From the NCBI GenBank assembly GCA_036340235.1, contig JAYYZE010000027.1:1-63662 (forward strand): 63,662 nt of DNA, in the 5' to 3' direction. The translations under genes and the position numbers were made by a program. The notes under the pieces were generated by a model. It saw only the letters and a list, made by a program, of their open reading frames with translations. It had not been told where the DNA came from and did not search any database. Shown piece by piece: positions 9,112 to 17,826 of this stretch (positions are counted from its first letter, which is position 1; each line of letters starts with the position of its first letter). The stretch is from GCA-2862585 sp036340235. GTDB taxonomy: Bacteria > Bacteroidota > Bacteroidia > Flavobacteriales > UBA7312.

Positions 9112-9915
9112 CTAAAAATAAAGGCTAGCAGCTAATTTAAAATAAAACGCATTAGTTGATATTGCTTCATCTTTATCTTCATAAATATAATTACCATTTT
9201 GGTCTAAGGAGCCAAATTCTCGCTCTTGGGTGTATTTATTTAATGCATAGTTAATCCAAGGTTCAAAAGCAATGGATTCGTTTAGGAAAAACGTTAAACC
9301 CGTTCCAAATTCTAAGCGTGATGTTCTATATGGTTCCGCTTCTTCACTGTCATTTTCATCGTTCTGTGAACTGTAATCATATTCTTCACTATATTTACTG
9401 TTAACACTTCCGAATGTGTAAGCAGTGTTAAAGAAAATAGCATTATCGCCGATGGGTACATAGTATCTTACAAAGGGAGAAAATGCTAGTGATGAAAATG
9501 AACTTTTATAAATATATGTATCATCACGCCCGTCACCATCAACATCTGTTTCGGTCTCATCATTTAAAGATATTCTTCCATATTCAAGCCCAAGACCAGC
9601 TAAAAAACCATCTATAACGAAATACCCAAATTGACCTGAGATATTAAAGTTACTTATTGATTCTTTTTGATCATCATCCCAATATACAGTTCCATTGTCA
9701 TCATCATCATCACCATCCACAGTAATGTTCGTTATCCATTCGTTGCCTAAACTAAGGCCCGTCGAACTGGATAAAAGAGAATTTGTGAAAGCTCTTTCGG
9801 ATCCTATAGGAGTATAGGCGTTACCAACAGAAACGTAAAAGTTGCCCTGATCGGTTTGAGCTAGTAGTGTCGCTGAAAAAAACGAAGTACATAAAATGAT
9901 TAATACTTTTTTCAT
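9112..9915 (-). CDS. Outer-membrane beta-barrel protein
   Basis: 267 aa. The signal peptide is ~1-19 (LLAQ). The remainder alternates amphipathic strands with Asp-rich loops (DGDDDDDNG, DVDGDGRDD) that may bind calcium, and ends in a terminal Phe (LAASLYF), the usual recognition signal for outer-membrane barrels. It resembles OprF/OmpW-sized porin-like proteins of Bacteroidota, with no assigned substrate. It ends with TAG directly after the terminal Phe, showing TAG acts as a true stop in this genome. Confidence 0.75.
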   Translation of the reverse strand: MKKVLIILCTSFFSATLLAQTDQGNFYVSVGNAYTPIGSERAFTNSLLSSSTGLSLGNEWITNITVDGDDDDDNGTVYWDDDQKESISNFNISGQFGYFVIDGFLAGLGLEYGRISLNDETETDVDGDGRDDTYIYKSSFSSLAFSPFVRYYVPIGDNAIFFNTAYTFGSVNSKYSEEYDYSSQNDENDSEEAEPYRTSRLEFGTGLTFFLNESIAFEPWINYALNKYTQEREFGSLDQNGNYIYEDKDEAISTNAFYFKLAASLYF

Positions 9916-10001
9916 AATGTTTTGTTTTAGGATTGAAAGGGCAAGGTTAAAAATAAATCAATTAGTGTTTCATGCCAACTGAAAAATGTGTTTTTTAGAT
10001 G

Positions 10002-10685
10002 CTATTTCAAAATAGTTGATAATTTGTCAACAGCCATTTTAATATTCTTATAAACTTCGTCAACTTGGGCATCCATCATATAGCATGGCGCTGAAATGAT
10101 GTTAAGTTTTTTATCGTAACAAACCTCATTAATTGACTTGTTTTCTGCAATTGAACCTATTGAAGAGATGGCCTCATGGGACTCAGAGATGTTATATTCT
10201 GAGCTTTCTTCTGTCGATCCCAATGTCAATGTGGGGGAGTATGGCGTTCCTTGAAGAGACTTCGCAATTAGCGTTGGTGAAATGCATAGCGAAACAATGG
10301 GTTTATTACTCTCAACACAATGTAATATAAGGTCTTTGACCTCTTGAACAACTGTGCCTTTGGGTCCTTCAAAAGCCCAGTTGCTTAAGTTTTTGGCGGC
10401 TCCAAAGCCACCTGGTAAAACAAGGGAGGAAATGGATTCTTTGTGCAGCTCATCTAGAGCTACTATTTTACCTCTGGCTATTCTGGCAGATTCTACCATT
10501 ACATTTCTAGTCTCATTCAAGACCTCACCATTTGAGTGGTTTAGTACATGGTGTTGGTTAATGTTGGGTGCCGTGCATATATAGTCTAATTTATTTTGTG
10601 TTAATGCCAATAAAGCCAATACAGATTCATGAATTTCGGAACCATCATAGACACCACAACCGGATAATAATACTACTGTTTTCAT
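10002..10685 (-). CDS. elbB: ElbB-family glyoxalase-like protein (DJ-1/PfpI superfamily)
   Basis: 227 aa from the ATG at 10685; an upstream in-frame ATG at 10709 would add eight hydrophobic residues absent from the family. The start MKTVVLLSGCGVYDGSEIHE is the hallmark of ElbB, and LVLPGGFGAAKNLSNWAF and VSLCISPTLIAK carry the glutamine-amidotransferase-like nucleophile region (Cys in SLCIS). E. coli ElbB has weak glyoxalase activity; its cellular role is uncertain. It stands alone and ends at TAG. Confidence 0.88.
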   Translation of the reverse strand: MKTVVLLSGCGVYDGSEIHESVLALLALTQNKLDYICTAPNINQHHVLNHSNGEVLNETRNVMVESARIARGKIVALDELHKESISSLVLPGGFGAAKNLSNWAFEGPKGTVVQEVKDLILHCVESNKPIVSLCISPTLIAKSLQGTPYSPTLTLGSTEESSEYNISESHEAISSIGSIAENKSINEVCYDKKLNIISAPCYMMDAQVDEVYKNIKMAVDKLSTILK

Positions 10686-10781
10686 TTGAATGATTATTAG
10701 ATACTCCAAAAATAATAAAACCGTGATAGATTATAAAAAGTATAGGTGTTTGAGCAATGAATTTTTTAAAAAAATGAAACT

Positions 10782-12224
10782 TTAGGTGCCACAAAAGGTA
10801 TGATAATGCGCTTCAAAATCTTGGCTTGGTGGCTTCGAGTATTCTTCCATTCCTTTTTGCTGTTCATAAGGCGATGAAAGCATTTCTAAGAGTTTTTGAA
10901 ACGGTTTGAGATTACCTTGTTCCGCCTTTTCCAATACGTTTTCTACTATGTGATTTCTTGGAATTACAAGAGGGTTTTTTACCTTCATCAGTTGTATGGC
11001 TTTTTGTGGACTGGATGTGTCATCTATTATGCTTTTCCAACGTTTATGCCATTCGTTTAGCCCGGTGTCAGTCGACATGCTAATGTTACTAGCAATGGAT
11101 TCCGACAAGGATATAAACGTATTTGTATAGTCCAACTTATTGGATTTCATAATTTCTAGTAGGTCGTCAACTAGGGAGTAAAGGGCTTTGTCATTGCTGT
11201 CAATGCCTATTTTTTTAAGCATCGTTTGGTAGTATACCATTTCCCAAAGGGCATCAAAGTCATCAATAACTGATTGTGCCAATTTCAACGACTCCTCTTT
11301 GTTAGAATGAATAATTGGTAATAGGGCTTCAGCAAAGCGTGACATATTCCATTTTAAAACCGCCGGCTGATTGCCAAAGGCATAGCGACCATTGCGATCA
11401 ATAGAGCTGTATACGGTTTTGGGATTGTAAATGTTCATAAACGCACATGGCCCGTAGTCAAACGCCTCGCCACTAATGGAGGTGTTGTCAGTGTTCATAA
11501 CACCGTGAATAAAGCCAACACGCATCCAGTTGGCAACCAACTTCATTTGCTTTCTCATTACTTCTTTGAGCAACGACAGGGGTGGGTTTTGGTCATCTTT
11601 GATTTCAGGAAATAGGCGATTTATGGTATAATCCGTAAGAGCCATAAGATCCTCTTTGGAACTTATGTGGCTGGCGTACTCGAAAGTACCTACCCTTATG
11701 TGACTGTGCATCACTCTTACCAAGAGACCGCCTTCTTGTGGGGTAGTTCTTTGAACGGCTTGTACTGATTTGAGGGTAGCAAGACTTCTAGAGGTGGGAA
11801 TGTTAAGGTAATGCATTGCTTCACTTATGAGGTACTCCCTCAGCATAGCTTTTAGGGTGGCTTTACCATCGCCACCCCTAGAGTATATAGTTCTCCCTCC
11901 GCCTTTTATTTGAATGTCAAATCGCTCTTTGTCTTTTGTGAACAGTTCTCCCAACATGATGGCTCTTCCGTCTCCTAAATTGGTAAAATGCCCAAACTGA
12001 TGACCTGCGTATGCCTGGGCGTAGGCCTTTTGGTAGTATTTTTTATTGGTAATCAAAGAAATAAGGTCTTGGTAACTATTCGAAATGTCTAACTGTTTAG
12101 CCACTTGCTTGTTGAATATTACATTCTCTAGATTTGGAAATTCAGATGGTTTAGTCAGGCTGTAAAAGGATTTAGGAAGTGATAAATAAGAAAAATCAAA
12201 GCTATACATTGGCTTTGTGGGCAT
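10782..12224 (-). CDS. selO: Protein adenylyltransferase SelO (YdiU family)
   Basis: 480 aa, close to family length. SelO is a kinase-fold enzyme that transfers AMP to Ser/Thr/Tyr of target proteins in redox stress. Conserved stretches are AGHQFGHFTNLGDGRA, IQIKGGGRTIYSRGGDG, LREYLISEAMHYL and the catalytic HGVMNTDNTS...DYGPC region. The protein ends HTFCGT, with Cys where some eukaryotic homologues have selenocysteine. The ATG at 12224 overlaps the end of the DUF2237 gene by 23 bp; an alternative ATG at 12209 reduces this to 8 bp. The two genes are probably co-translated. Confidence 0.92.
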   Translation of the reverse strand: MPTKPMYSFDFSYLSLPKSFYSLTKPSEFPNLENVIFNKQVAKQLDISNSYQDLISLITNKKYYQKAYAQAYAGHQFGHFTNLGDGRAIMLGELFTKDKERFDIQIKGGGRTIYSRGGDGKATLKAMLREYLISEAMHYLNIPTSRSLATLKSVQAVQRTTPQEGGLLVRVMHSHIRVGTFEYASHISSKEDLMALTDYTINRLFPEIKDDQNPPLSLLKEVMRKQMKLVANWMRVGFIHGVMNTDNTSISGEAFDYGPCAFMNIYNPKTVYSSIDRNGRYAFGNQPAVLKWNMSRFAEALLPIIHSNKEESLKLAQSVIDDFDALWEMVYYQTMLKKIGIDSNDKALYSLVDDLLEIMKSNKLDYTNTFISLSESIASNISMSTDTGLNEWHKRWKSIIDDTSSPQKAIQLMKVKNPLVIPRNHIVENVLEKAEQGNLKPFQKLLEMLSSPYEQQKGMEEYSKPPSQDFEAHYHTFCGT

Positions 12225-12567
12225 GTGAAATCAGATCGTTTATAGAAACATGCTTCAACGCTTTTTCATTGGTAGCTTCTAATTCAACATTAGGAGCACA
12301 TCCGGCTTCAAATGCTTCCTGCCACCTTAAGGCACATAAGCACCATTTATCACCGGCTTTCAGTCCAGGAAACAGATATTCAGGTCGTGGAGTTGTTAAA
12401 TCATTTCCTCTACTTTTAGAAAATTTTAAAAACGGCTCAGTAATTATGGCGCAAACCGTGTGACTTCCGTAATCATGTTCGTCTGTTCTGCAAAAGCCAT
12501 CTCTGAAATAGCCCGTTAGTGGATCATTGCAGCAGGGTTTTAGGGGTTCGCCAAAAATATTTTTCAT
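12202..12567 (-). CDS. DUF2237 family protein
   Basis: 121 aa, full length for DUF2237. Diagnostic segments are GEPLKPCCNDPLTGYFRDG, GSHTVCAIITEPFL, SRGNDLTTPRPEY, FPGLKAGDKWCLCALRW and LEATNEKALK. Several conserved Cys residues suggest metal or redox chemistry, but no function is established. It precedes and overlaps selO on the same strand. Confidence 0.9.
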   Translation of the reverse strand: MKNIFGEPLKPCCNDPLTGYFRDGFCRTDEHDYGSHTVCAIITEPFLKFSKSRGNDLTTPRPEYLFPGLKAGDKWCLCALRWQEAFEAGCAPNVELEATNEKALKHVSINDLISHAHKANV

Positions 12568-12601
12568 CGCCTAAAACTAATTATTTTTAATGACAAAGGA
12601 C

Positions 12602-12609
12602 TATTTTTG
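12602..12609 (+). promoter_or_regulatory. -7 box (TATTTTTG) for the ChaN-like gene
   Basis: A perfect TAnnTTTG match 50 bp before the ATG at 12659, in the gap between divergent genes. No clear -33 TTG is visible. Confidence 0.4.
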
Positions 12610-12658
12610 TGTTTAAAAATATCCTTGTTTTTCTAATTTTTGACCTTATTCGTTACCT

Positions 12659-13507
12659 ATGAAATACCATCTGTTATTGTCTTTATCCTTGCATTGCTTA
12701 CTAGTATTTAGTCAAAAGCCCGCTTATAAAATCTTCGATAAATCGGGTGCTGTATCTTCCTATGATAATTTTTTAGAAAGTGCTAAAAAAGCCGATTTGA
12801 TTTTATTTGGTGAGTTTCATGACAATCCCATTCATCATTGGTTACAATTGGAGTTGGTCAATGAGTTACATCAAAGTGGTGTTTCACTCATTCTTGGTGC
12901 CGAAATGTTTGAAAGCGATAATCAGCTTATCATTGACGAGTATTTGGCGGGCTATTACAATTCCGATAAGTTAACTTCTGAAAGTAAAACCTGGATAAAC
13001 TTTGAAACTGATTACTTGCCGCTGCTTGAATTTTCTAAAACTAATGGAATCGACTTTATAGCAACAAATGTCCCCAGAAGGTATGCCTCCATGGTTTATA
13101 AATATGGACTTGACATCTTGTCTGATTTATCTGATGAGGCTAAGTCGCTAATGGCGCCTTTGCCAATCAAAATAGATACTTCTTGGCAAAGTTACAAAGA
13201 GATAAATACAATGGCCATGGGACATGGTGGTGCCAATTTGGCTAGCTCACAATTTTTTAAAGACGCTACGATGGCACATTTTATTTCTAACAACTTGAAA
13301 AAAAACTATACCTTTATCCATTTTCATGGCGCTTTTCATTCTCAAAATTATGAAGGGATTTACTCTTATGTGAAAAGTAAACGTCCTCGTTTGAACATTC
13401 TCAGTATTGGCTGTCATGAACAAGAACAGCTCTTGGAGTTGAAAGAGGGTTATAAAAAAAGCGATTACATTATTTTAACCCCCGTTAGAATGACCAAAAC
13501 CCATTAG
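12659..13507 (+). CDS. ChaN family heme-binding-like protein
   Basis: 282 aa with an N-terminal signal peptide (~1-18). ILFGEFHDNPIHHWLQLEL is the signature of the ChaN/haem-binding (Cofac_haem_bdg) family, and LILGAEMFESDNQ, FIATNVPRRYASMV, MAMGHGG and FIHFHGAFHSQ follow in the usual order. ChaN of Campylobacter binds stacked hemes in the envelope; here a periplasmic heme- or iron-related role is inferred. It is transcribed alone, divergent from the DUF2237-selO unit. Confidence 0.88.
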   Translation: MKYHLLLSLSLHCLLVFSQKPAYKIFDKSGAVSSYDNFLESAKKADLILFGEFHDNPIHHWLQLELVNELHQSGVSLILGAEMFESDNQLIIDEYLAGYYNSDKLTSESKTWINFETDYLPLLEFSKTNGIDFIATNVPRRYASMVYKYGLDILSDLSDEAKSLMAPLPIKIDTSWQSYKEINTMAMGHGGANLASSQFFKDATMAHFISNNLKKNYTFIHFHGAFHSQNYEGIYSYVKSKRPRLNILSIGCHEQEQLLELKEGYKKSDYIILTPVRMTKTH

Positions 13508-13561
13508 ACTTATATTGGCTATATATTTACTATAGATTGGTTTTGAGTATATTACATAACT

Positions 13562-13741
13562 ATGGAAAAAGTTAAATACTTAGGTTTTTCAATCGGCATT
13601 TTTGGGTGTTTGTTTTAGATAATGTCATATTCAGGCGCAGGAATTCTTTTAATAATAGGATTATCGTTGTTAGGGCTTTATTTTCTGTTGAAGGTTTTTG
13701 AAAAAAAATTGAAACGCCATAACTTATCAAAAATAAACTAG
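13562..13741 (+). pseudogene. Small GldL-like two-helix membrane protein with in-frame TAG
   Basis: The frame from ATG 13562 reads MEKVKYLGFSIGIFGCLF, then TAG (13616-13618), then IMSYSGAGILLIIGLSLLGLY and a basic tail ending at TAG 13741. With a sense codon at the TAG this is a 59-residue protein of two helices. The stop falls where related small Bacteroidota proteins, and the GldL N-terminus, have lysine in a motif like LFKIMHWPGAG; AAG to TAG is a single change. It could be a recent pseudogene, a readthrough product or a sequence error. Confidence 0.6.
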
Positions 13742-13763
13742 CTATCAATCATTTCACAAAATT

Positions 13764-14972
13764 CTATTTGCTGATCATCTTTTTTTCGACTAAACCGTCG
13801 TCATAGATATAAAACAAGGGTGTATTGTATCTAAATGGTGTTTCTTGTCCCAGTATGTTTACAATTTTGAGTAGTGTTTTGTCGGTTTTGTCGAATAAAT
13901 CAATGGATGATGATGTACCACACACCGCTTGGCATTCTTGATGGGATAAAAATTCACCCTTTCCATCACTACTCATATCACAGTTGTTGTTGGTGCAGTT
14001 CCAGCTTTCTGTTGATTCACCAACACAGGTGCACAGTGCTTCGCTCCAAATTGTATTTTCGGGACAAGTGGGAGGGTGGGCCAGCTCGCTACCATTGAGG
14101 TCATTCATGACAGTTACCTGATACTCATATTCTGATTGAGTGGCATTGCCAACGTTAGAGATGTTAACCGTTACTGTTTCATCGCCACTTGATGTCAAAC
14201 TAAGCTCAGGCACCCAAACAATGGTGTTGTCGCCATAGCCATTAGCCAATTCTTCTGTACTGAGTGTAATTGGCAATCCACTCTGTGTTTGCATTTGAAC
14301 TACGGCAGAGCTGAAGTCAGCACCAGGGATAGAAAAGGACCACCTATCGAATACTAGGGGCTGAGGAAAAAAGCCAGGTGATGGATAGGCAATAAATGAA
14401 AGATCATCGGGTGCAGTAACATTAGTAGAAATCACATACAAAGCGTTGTAATTGGAAGTTGATCCACTGCCAAACTCACTGGCTCTGGAATACAATATCC
14501 ATCGTCTGTGGCCAACTGCATAATTTCCGCTGCCATTATCTCTCATATAGGCCGTAATTGAGGATGAAGAATGAGTCCCCATAGCTAAATTAGAATGGGA
14601 TGCGGCATCGTAACCATCTGCAGTCCAACATGACCAATTTTCGGGAGGGTAGTGGTTTAAGGAATTATTAGCATGCATCATCAATGCCGCTTCTTGGCAT
14701 TTTGCGTTTAATTCATTGTTGAAAGTGATATTTTGTGGTAAGCCAACTAATCCTCTGAAATAATTGACTCTAACCAACGTTTTTTGAAGAGATGACAAGC
14801 TCACGCTACCACTATAACAAGTTTCAACATTCCCATTCCAAGCAAGTTCATCAACAGATACACTAGATAATAAATAAGTGGTGTTGTAGTTACTCACTAC
14901 CTCTGATCGATTGCATTGGCTGTAAGCCAAAAAGGGAATGAGCACGCTGACTATTAAATAAATGGGTTTCAT
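13764..14972 (-). CDS. Secreted CAP-domain (SCP/PR1-like) protein with variant C-terminal sorting motif
   Basis: 402 aa. Signal peptide 1-18 (ends AYSQ). Residues ~65-190 form a CAP domain: LVRVNYFRGLVGLP, LNAKCQEAALMMHANN, a NHYPPENWSCWT segment and VGHRRWILYSRA. A beta-rich domain follows. Near 324-357 is a Cys box (WNC..NNC...C...C), and the last ~36 residues (LLKIVNILGQE...FYIYDDG...VEKK) match the ends of two other proteins here. It is probably T9SS-exported. Bacteroidota CAP proteins have been linked to adhesion or hydrolysis, but the function is unknown. Confidence 0.8.
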   Translation of the reverse strand: MKPIYLIVSVLIPFLAYSQCNRSEVVSNYNTTYLLSSVSVDELAWNGNVETCYSGSVSLSSLQKTLVRVNYFRGLVGLPQNITFNNELNAKCQEAALMMHANNSLNHYPPENWSCWTADGYDAASHSNLAMGTHSSSSITAYMRDNGSGNYAVGHRRWILYSRASEFGSGSTSNYNALYVISTNVTAPDDLSFIAYPSPGFFPQPLVFDRWSFSIPGADFSSAVVQMQTQSGLPITLSTEELANGYGDNTIVWVPELSLTSSGDETVTVNISNVGNATQSEYEYQVTVMNDLNGSELAHPPTCPENTIWSEALCTCVGESTESWNCTNNNCDMSSDGKGEFLSHQECQAVCGTSSSIDLFDKTDKTLLKIVNILGQETPFRYNTPLFYIYDDGLVEKKMISK

Positions 14973-15493
14973 AAATGAAGGTTTTATTTCCCAAATTTAA
15001 AAAAAACCAGTAACAATTTTATGTTTGTTCTAACGAAAAATGGCGTCAATTTCGCGACTCTTAGCAATTTTATTTAATAGTTATTCGAGGTATCTACACT
15101 GTTTATATATGGCAAACTCATCATCAATATCTTCTATTCGATATCAGCAAATAACGCTCTTATTAATCTCGCGTTGGGGTGTAAAGCGGCTTTTTGAAAA
15201 AATGTTTTGAAAGTTGCTTTTTCATTTATTAGCTCAATAAGTTAATCTTTATCATAACCAGTTAACTATTCAATGACTGAATGAAGCTCTTTTTTTGTTC
15301 AACCTTTTTTGTACTTTAATGAAATAGTAAGGAAAGACAGCTTCAAAAGTCATTATCTATTTTTTCATTTTTATCCGCCGTAACTTTTACAGTTGCAGTT
15401 TACACTCAAATATACGCTAATGGTGAAGTTGAAGCTCAGTACATTTCGTCAATTTATTAAAATTGGAATTGTAAATAACTGATTAGATGTAAG
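14973..15493. other. 521-bp gap with only a possible signal-peptide remnant
   Basis: No full gene is visible. A plus-strand frame 15323-15460 reads KERQLQKSLSIFSFLSAV... TYTQIYANGE-like sequence with signal-peptide character, but it has no start codon; an ATG at 15319 lies out of frame and is followed by TAG. It may be the 5' scrap of a lost secreted-protein gene, or chance. A 33-codon ORF from 15109 resembles nothing known. Confidence 0.4.
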
Positions 15494-16393
15494 CTAATTT
15501 TCTACTTTACCATTATTAAACAGACTGCCATTCTCACATTGTTTGTAGATTAACTGAATGAGTAAGCCAAACAGGAGAGAAGAAATAATAAGAATAAGAT
15601 TAGAAACACCATCAGTAAAAAACGAAATTCTGATAAGAATAGTTGAGATAATAAAACCAGAATTTCTCATTATGATGTGAAAGGCATCCGAGTTGAAGAA
15701 AGAGAAAATGAGTAGTAAGACATCTACTATAATAAGTAATTGAAATAGCTCATCAAAGAAAATAGAGTTAATACCTACAATGCTAAGAACATCAGATTCT
15801 GTGTTAAAGGTCAACAACAACCAATTGACAAGATTATGGATGGCCAAAACAACGATCAATGGAATAAGAACAGCCGATAGCCATTTTTTAATTTTTATGA
15901 ATATTTTTAGTCGACTACTCATCTCTAGTGATTTGGCTATTATAGTATTTTTTCTAAATAGAAAAATTAATAAAAACATAATTAATGCCGCTCCCAAATC
16001 ATAGAACAGTTGTGTGTTCTGCGGATGTAAAAAAAAATTTGCATCGAAGCTAATATTAGAAATATCTTTAAAAATGCGCCGAATGACAATAAGGGTAATA
16101 ATTTCGTACTGTTTGGAAATGTAAGTTGTAATTGATCTAGGCAGATAATAAATAAGAAGGTATATTTCATAAATTAAAATAAATGAAAAAGGTGTATAAA
16201 TGGCCGATATAGGATTTGATAATAAGCCGTAAGAATCACTAATACTTATGAAATTAAACTTTTTAAGGTAAATCAGTGCCAAGTGAATCCCAAAACTAAG
16301 CAGTGACAAAATTAAAATGTAACGTTCTATTTTCTTTTTTGAATTGCTGCTGATGAAAAAATCAAAAATCCTGTGTTCTAACTTTTGTAGCAT
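15494..16393 (-). CDS. Polytopic membrane protein, unknown function
   Basis: 299 aa with about seven hydrophobic segments separated by basic loops (SSNSKKKIER, RRIFKDIS, KIFIKIKKW). There are no enzymatic signatures. It resembles conserved Bacteroidota membrane proteins of unknown function found in marine Flavobacteriia, but I cannot name the family. It is monocistronic with AT-rich flanks. Confidence 0.65.
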   Translation of the reverse strand: MLQKLEHRIFDFFISSNSKKKIERYILILSLLSFGIHLALIYLKKFNFISISDSYGLLSNPISAIYTPFSFILIYEIYLLIYYLPRSITTYISKQYEIITLIVIRRIFKDISNISFDANFFLHPQNTQLFYDLGAALIMFLLIFLFRKNTIIAKSLEMSSRLKIFIKIKKWLSAVLIPLIVVLAIHNLVNWLLLTFNTESDVLSIVGINSIFFDELFQLLIIVDVLLLIFSFFNSDAFHIIMRNSGFIISTILIRISFFTDGVSNLILIISSLLFGLLIQLIYKQCENGSLFNNGKVEN

Positions 16394-16521
16394 AAGTTTA
16401 TGATTACAATTAAATATAAATCAATTAAAATGTATAGTTAAATGACTTAAAAGTTATACAAAATTAGTAAAAATATTATGGATTTGTATTTGTTTTAATT
16501 TATAAGTAAGCCATTAAGCCA

Positions 16522-16923
16522 CTATTTTAAAGTATGATTACAACAGACATTGTTATTTTTACAAAAAATCAAATTGTAAAAATGAAAGATAATTATTAGT
16601 GCTGAGGGCACATAAATGAAGTTTGATGGAAGCATTATCACTTCTAAAGATTGATTGATAAGAGTCAAAAATAATGCGCACCACGTTATCCAAAGAGTAA
16701 TTTTTAACCAAGTTAATGAACTATTTTTAGAAGTGAAGTAAATAGCAAAAAAGCAAATAACCAGGAATAAATAATCTAGTAATTGCCACCAAATTGGTGC
16801 GTCAGCGCAGCAACTTACACTACAGGACTTGGCTACGAATATAAAAGGTGTTCCAATGCAGTGTATTATGCATAACGAACTAGTTGCAATACCTAGACTA
16901 TCATAAGAAAATGATACTTTCAT
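16522..16923 (-). CDS. MerC domain-containing membrane protein
   Basis: 133 aa from the ATG at 16923. A longer reading from 16974 adds 17 residues, but the family starts just before SLGIATSSLCIIHCIGTPF, the first helix bearing the CxxHC metal-thiolate motif of MerC. A CSVSCCADAP cluster follows in the first loop, with three more helices and a Cys-rich tail (CKNNNVCCNH). MerC proteins move Hg(II) or related metals across the inner membrane. Short Bacteroidota versions often sit near Zur- or metal-regulated genes; no mer genes are adjacent here. Confidence 0.82.
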   Translation of the reverse strand: MKVSFSYDSLGIATSSLCIIHCIGTPFIFVAKSCSVSCCADAPIWWQLLDYLFLVICFFAIYFTSKNSSLTWLKITLWITWCALFLTLINQSLEVIMLPSNFIYVPSALIIIFHFYNLIFCKNNNVCCNHTLK

Positions 16924-17014
16924 AATTGACTGCAATAATAGAACAAATGAAAAATAAATGCAACAATGTTGCAAAAAAAGAAGAAGACTTAGCTATTAGC
17001 TAGAAATTGTTAAT

Positions 17015-17689
17015 TTACCATTTGCCATACATGGGGTTTGGAAAAATAAATTGATTGTAAGAAAATCGATAGCGTTTGTCTTCTTTTGGGAAATCACCTA
17101 TTTGATCGCCAAAATATGCGGCAATTGATTTGGGTCCTATCTTTTTCATTCTTCCTTTGCCTTCTAACACTTCGTATCTCCTTGATTCTTTGGTGTCATC
17201 TTTGTTTTTTTTCAGTAAAAAAATGTCTTCTTCAAAAAGAATTCCCAAACGTTTCAAATTGTTTTTCGTCGATTTCATAGTTGCAGCATCACGGTCACTT
17301 ATAAATACAATCACACCCTTGTAATTGGCTTTATACTTAAGAATAAATTCTTTGGCGCCGGGAACGAGCTCCGAGATTTCTAGTTTGACAAATTCGTTCC
17401 AGCTTCTATGAGTGAAGCTTTCTGCCTTCTCGTGTAATTGAACTTGATATAATGAATTATCAAGTACCGTCTCGTCCAGATCCATAACGATAACAGCATC
17501 TTGTAATTTTTGTCTTTCTTTGGAGAGTGATGTCCATGCTGTGTTGTAAGTTTGCTCACAAATGGATTTATATTCCATTGATTCTCTTACCCAGCGTGTG
17601 TCGTTGGGAAGTTGTTTTTTGGTTTGAGCGCATATTTCAAATGAAAATAAGACGCTTACAAAAAAGTAAACTAAAATGGAATGGTTCAT
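17015..17689 (-). CDS. Secreted HAD-type acid phosphatase (class B / 5'-nucleotidase P4-like)
   Basis: 224 aa. Signal peptide 1-21 (EICAQ). The motif DLDETVLDN (~70) supplies the nucleophile and acid/base Asp; VIVFISDRD is HAD motif II and YFGDQIGDF is motif IV. Spacing and the leading WVRESMEYKSICEQTYNTA region match the acid phosphatase (HAD subclass III) family that hydrolyses nucleotide monophosphates in the periplasm. It probably serves phosphate or nucleoside scavenging. It lies 91 bp downstream of, and on the same strand as, no obvious partner. Confidence 0.88.
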   Translation of the reverse strand: MNHSILVYFFVSVLFSFEICAQTKKQLPNDTRWVRESMEYKSICEQTYNTAWTSLSKERQKLQDAVIVMDLDETVLDNSLYQVQLHEKAESFTHRSWNEFVKLEISELVPGAKEFILKYKANYKGVIVFISDRDAATMKSTKNNLKRLGILFEEDIFLLKKNKDDTKESRRYEVLEGKGRMKKIGPKSIAAYFGDQIGDFPKEDKRYRFSYNQFIFPNPMYGKW

Positions 17690-17826
17690 AAAAGAGCAAG
17701 TTAATATTACTAACCCAAAATTAGTAAATATCCTTAAAAGAAAGGTTATGAATTGATTGAATAATTATAAATTTTTGAAAAAAATACCCGACATAAACTC
17801 AGTCGATTATGAATGTGCTTTTGTTT

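Noticed and set aside
10685..10709. Upstream elbB start adding MEYLIIIQ
   Set aside because: The family begins at MKTVVLLSGCG; the extra hydrophobic residues are not conserved.
15323..15460. 45-codon signal-peptide-like frame in the gap after the CAP-protein gene
   Set aside because: It has no in-frame start codon and no recognisable mature domain; kept only as a note in the gap entry.
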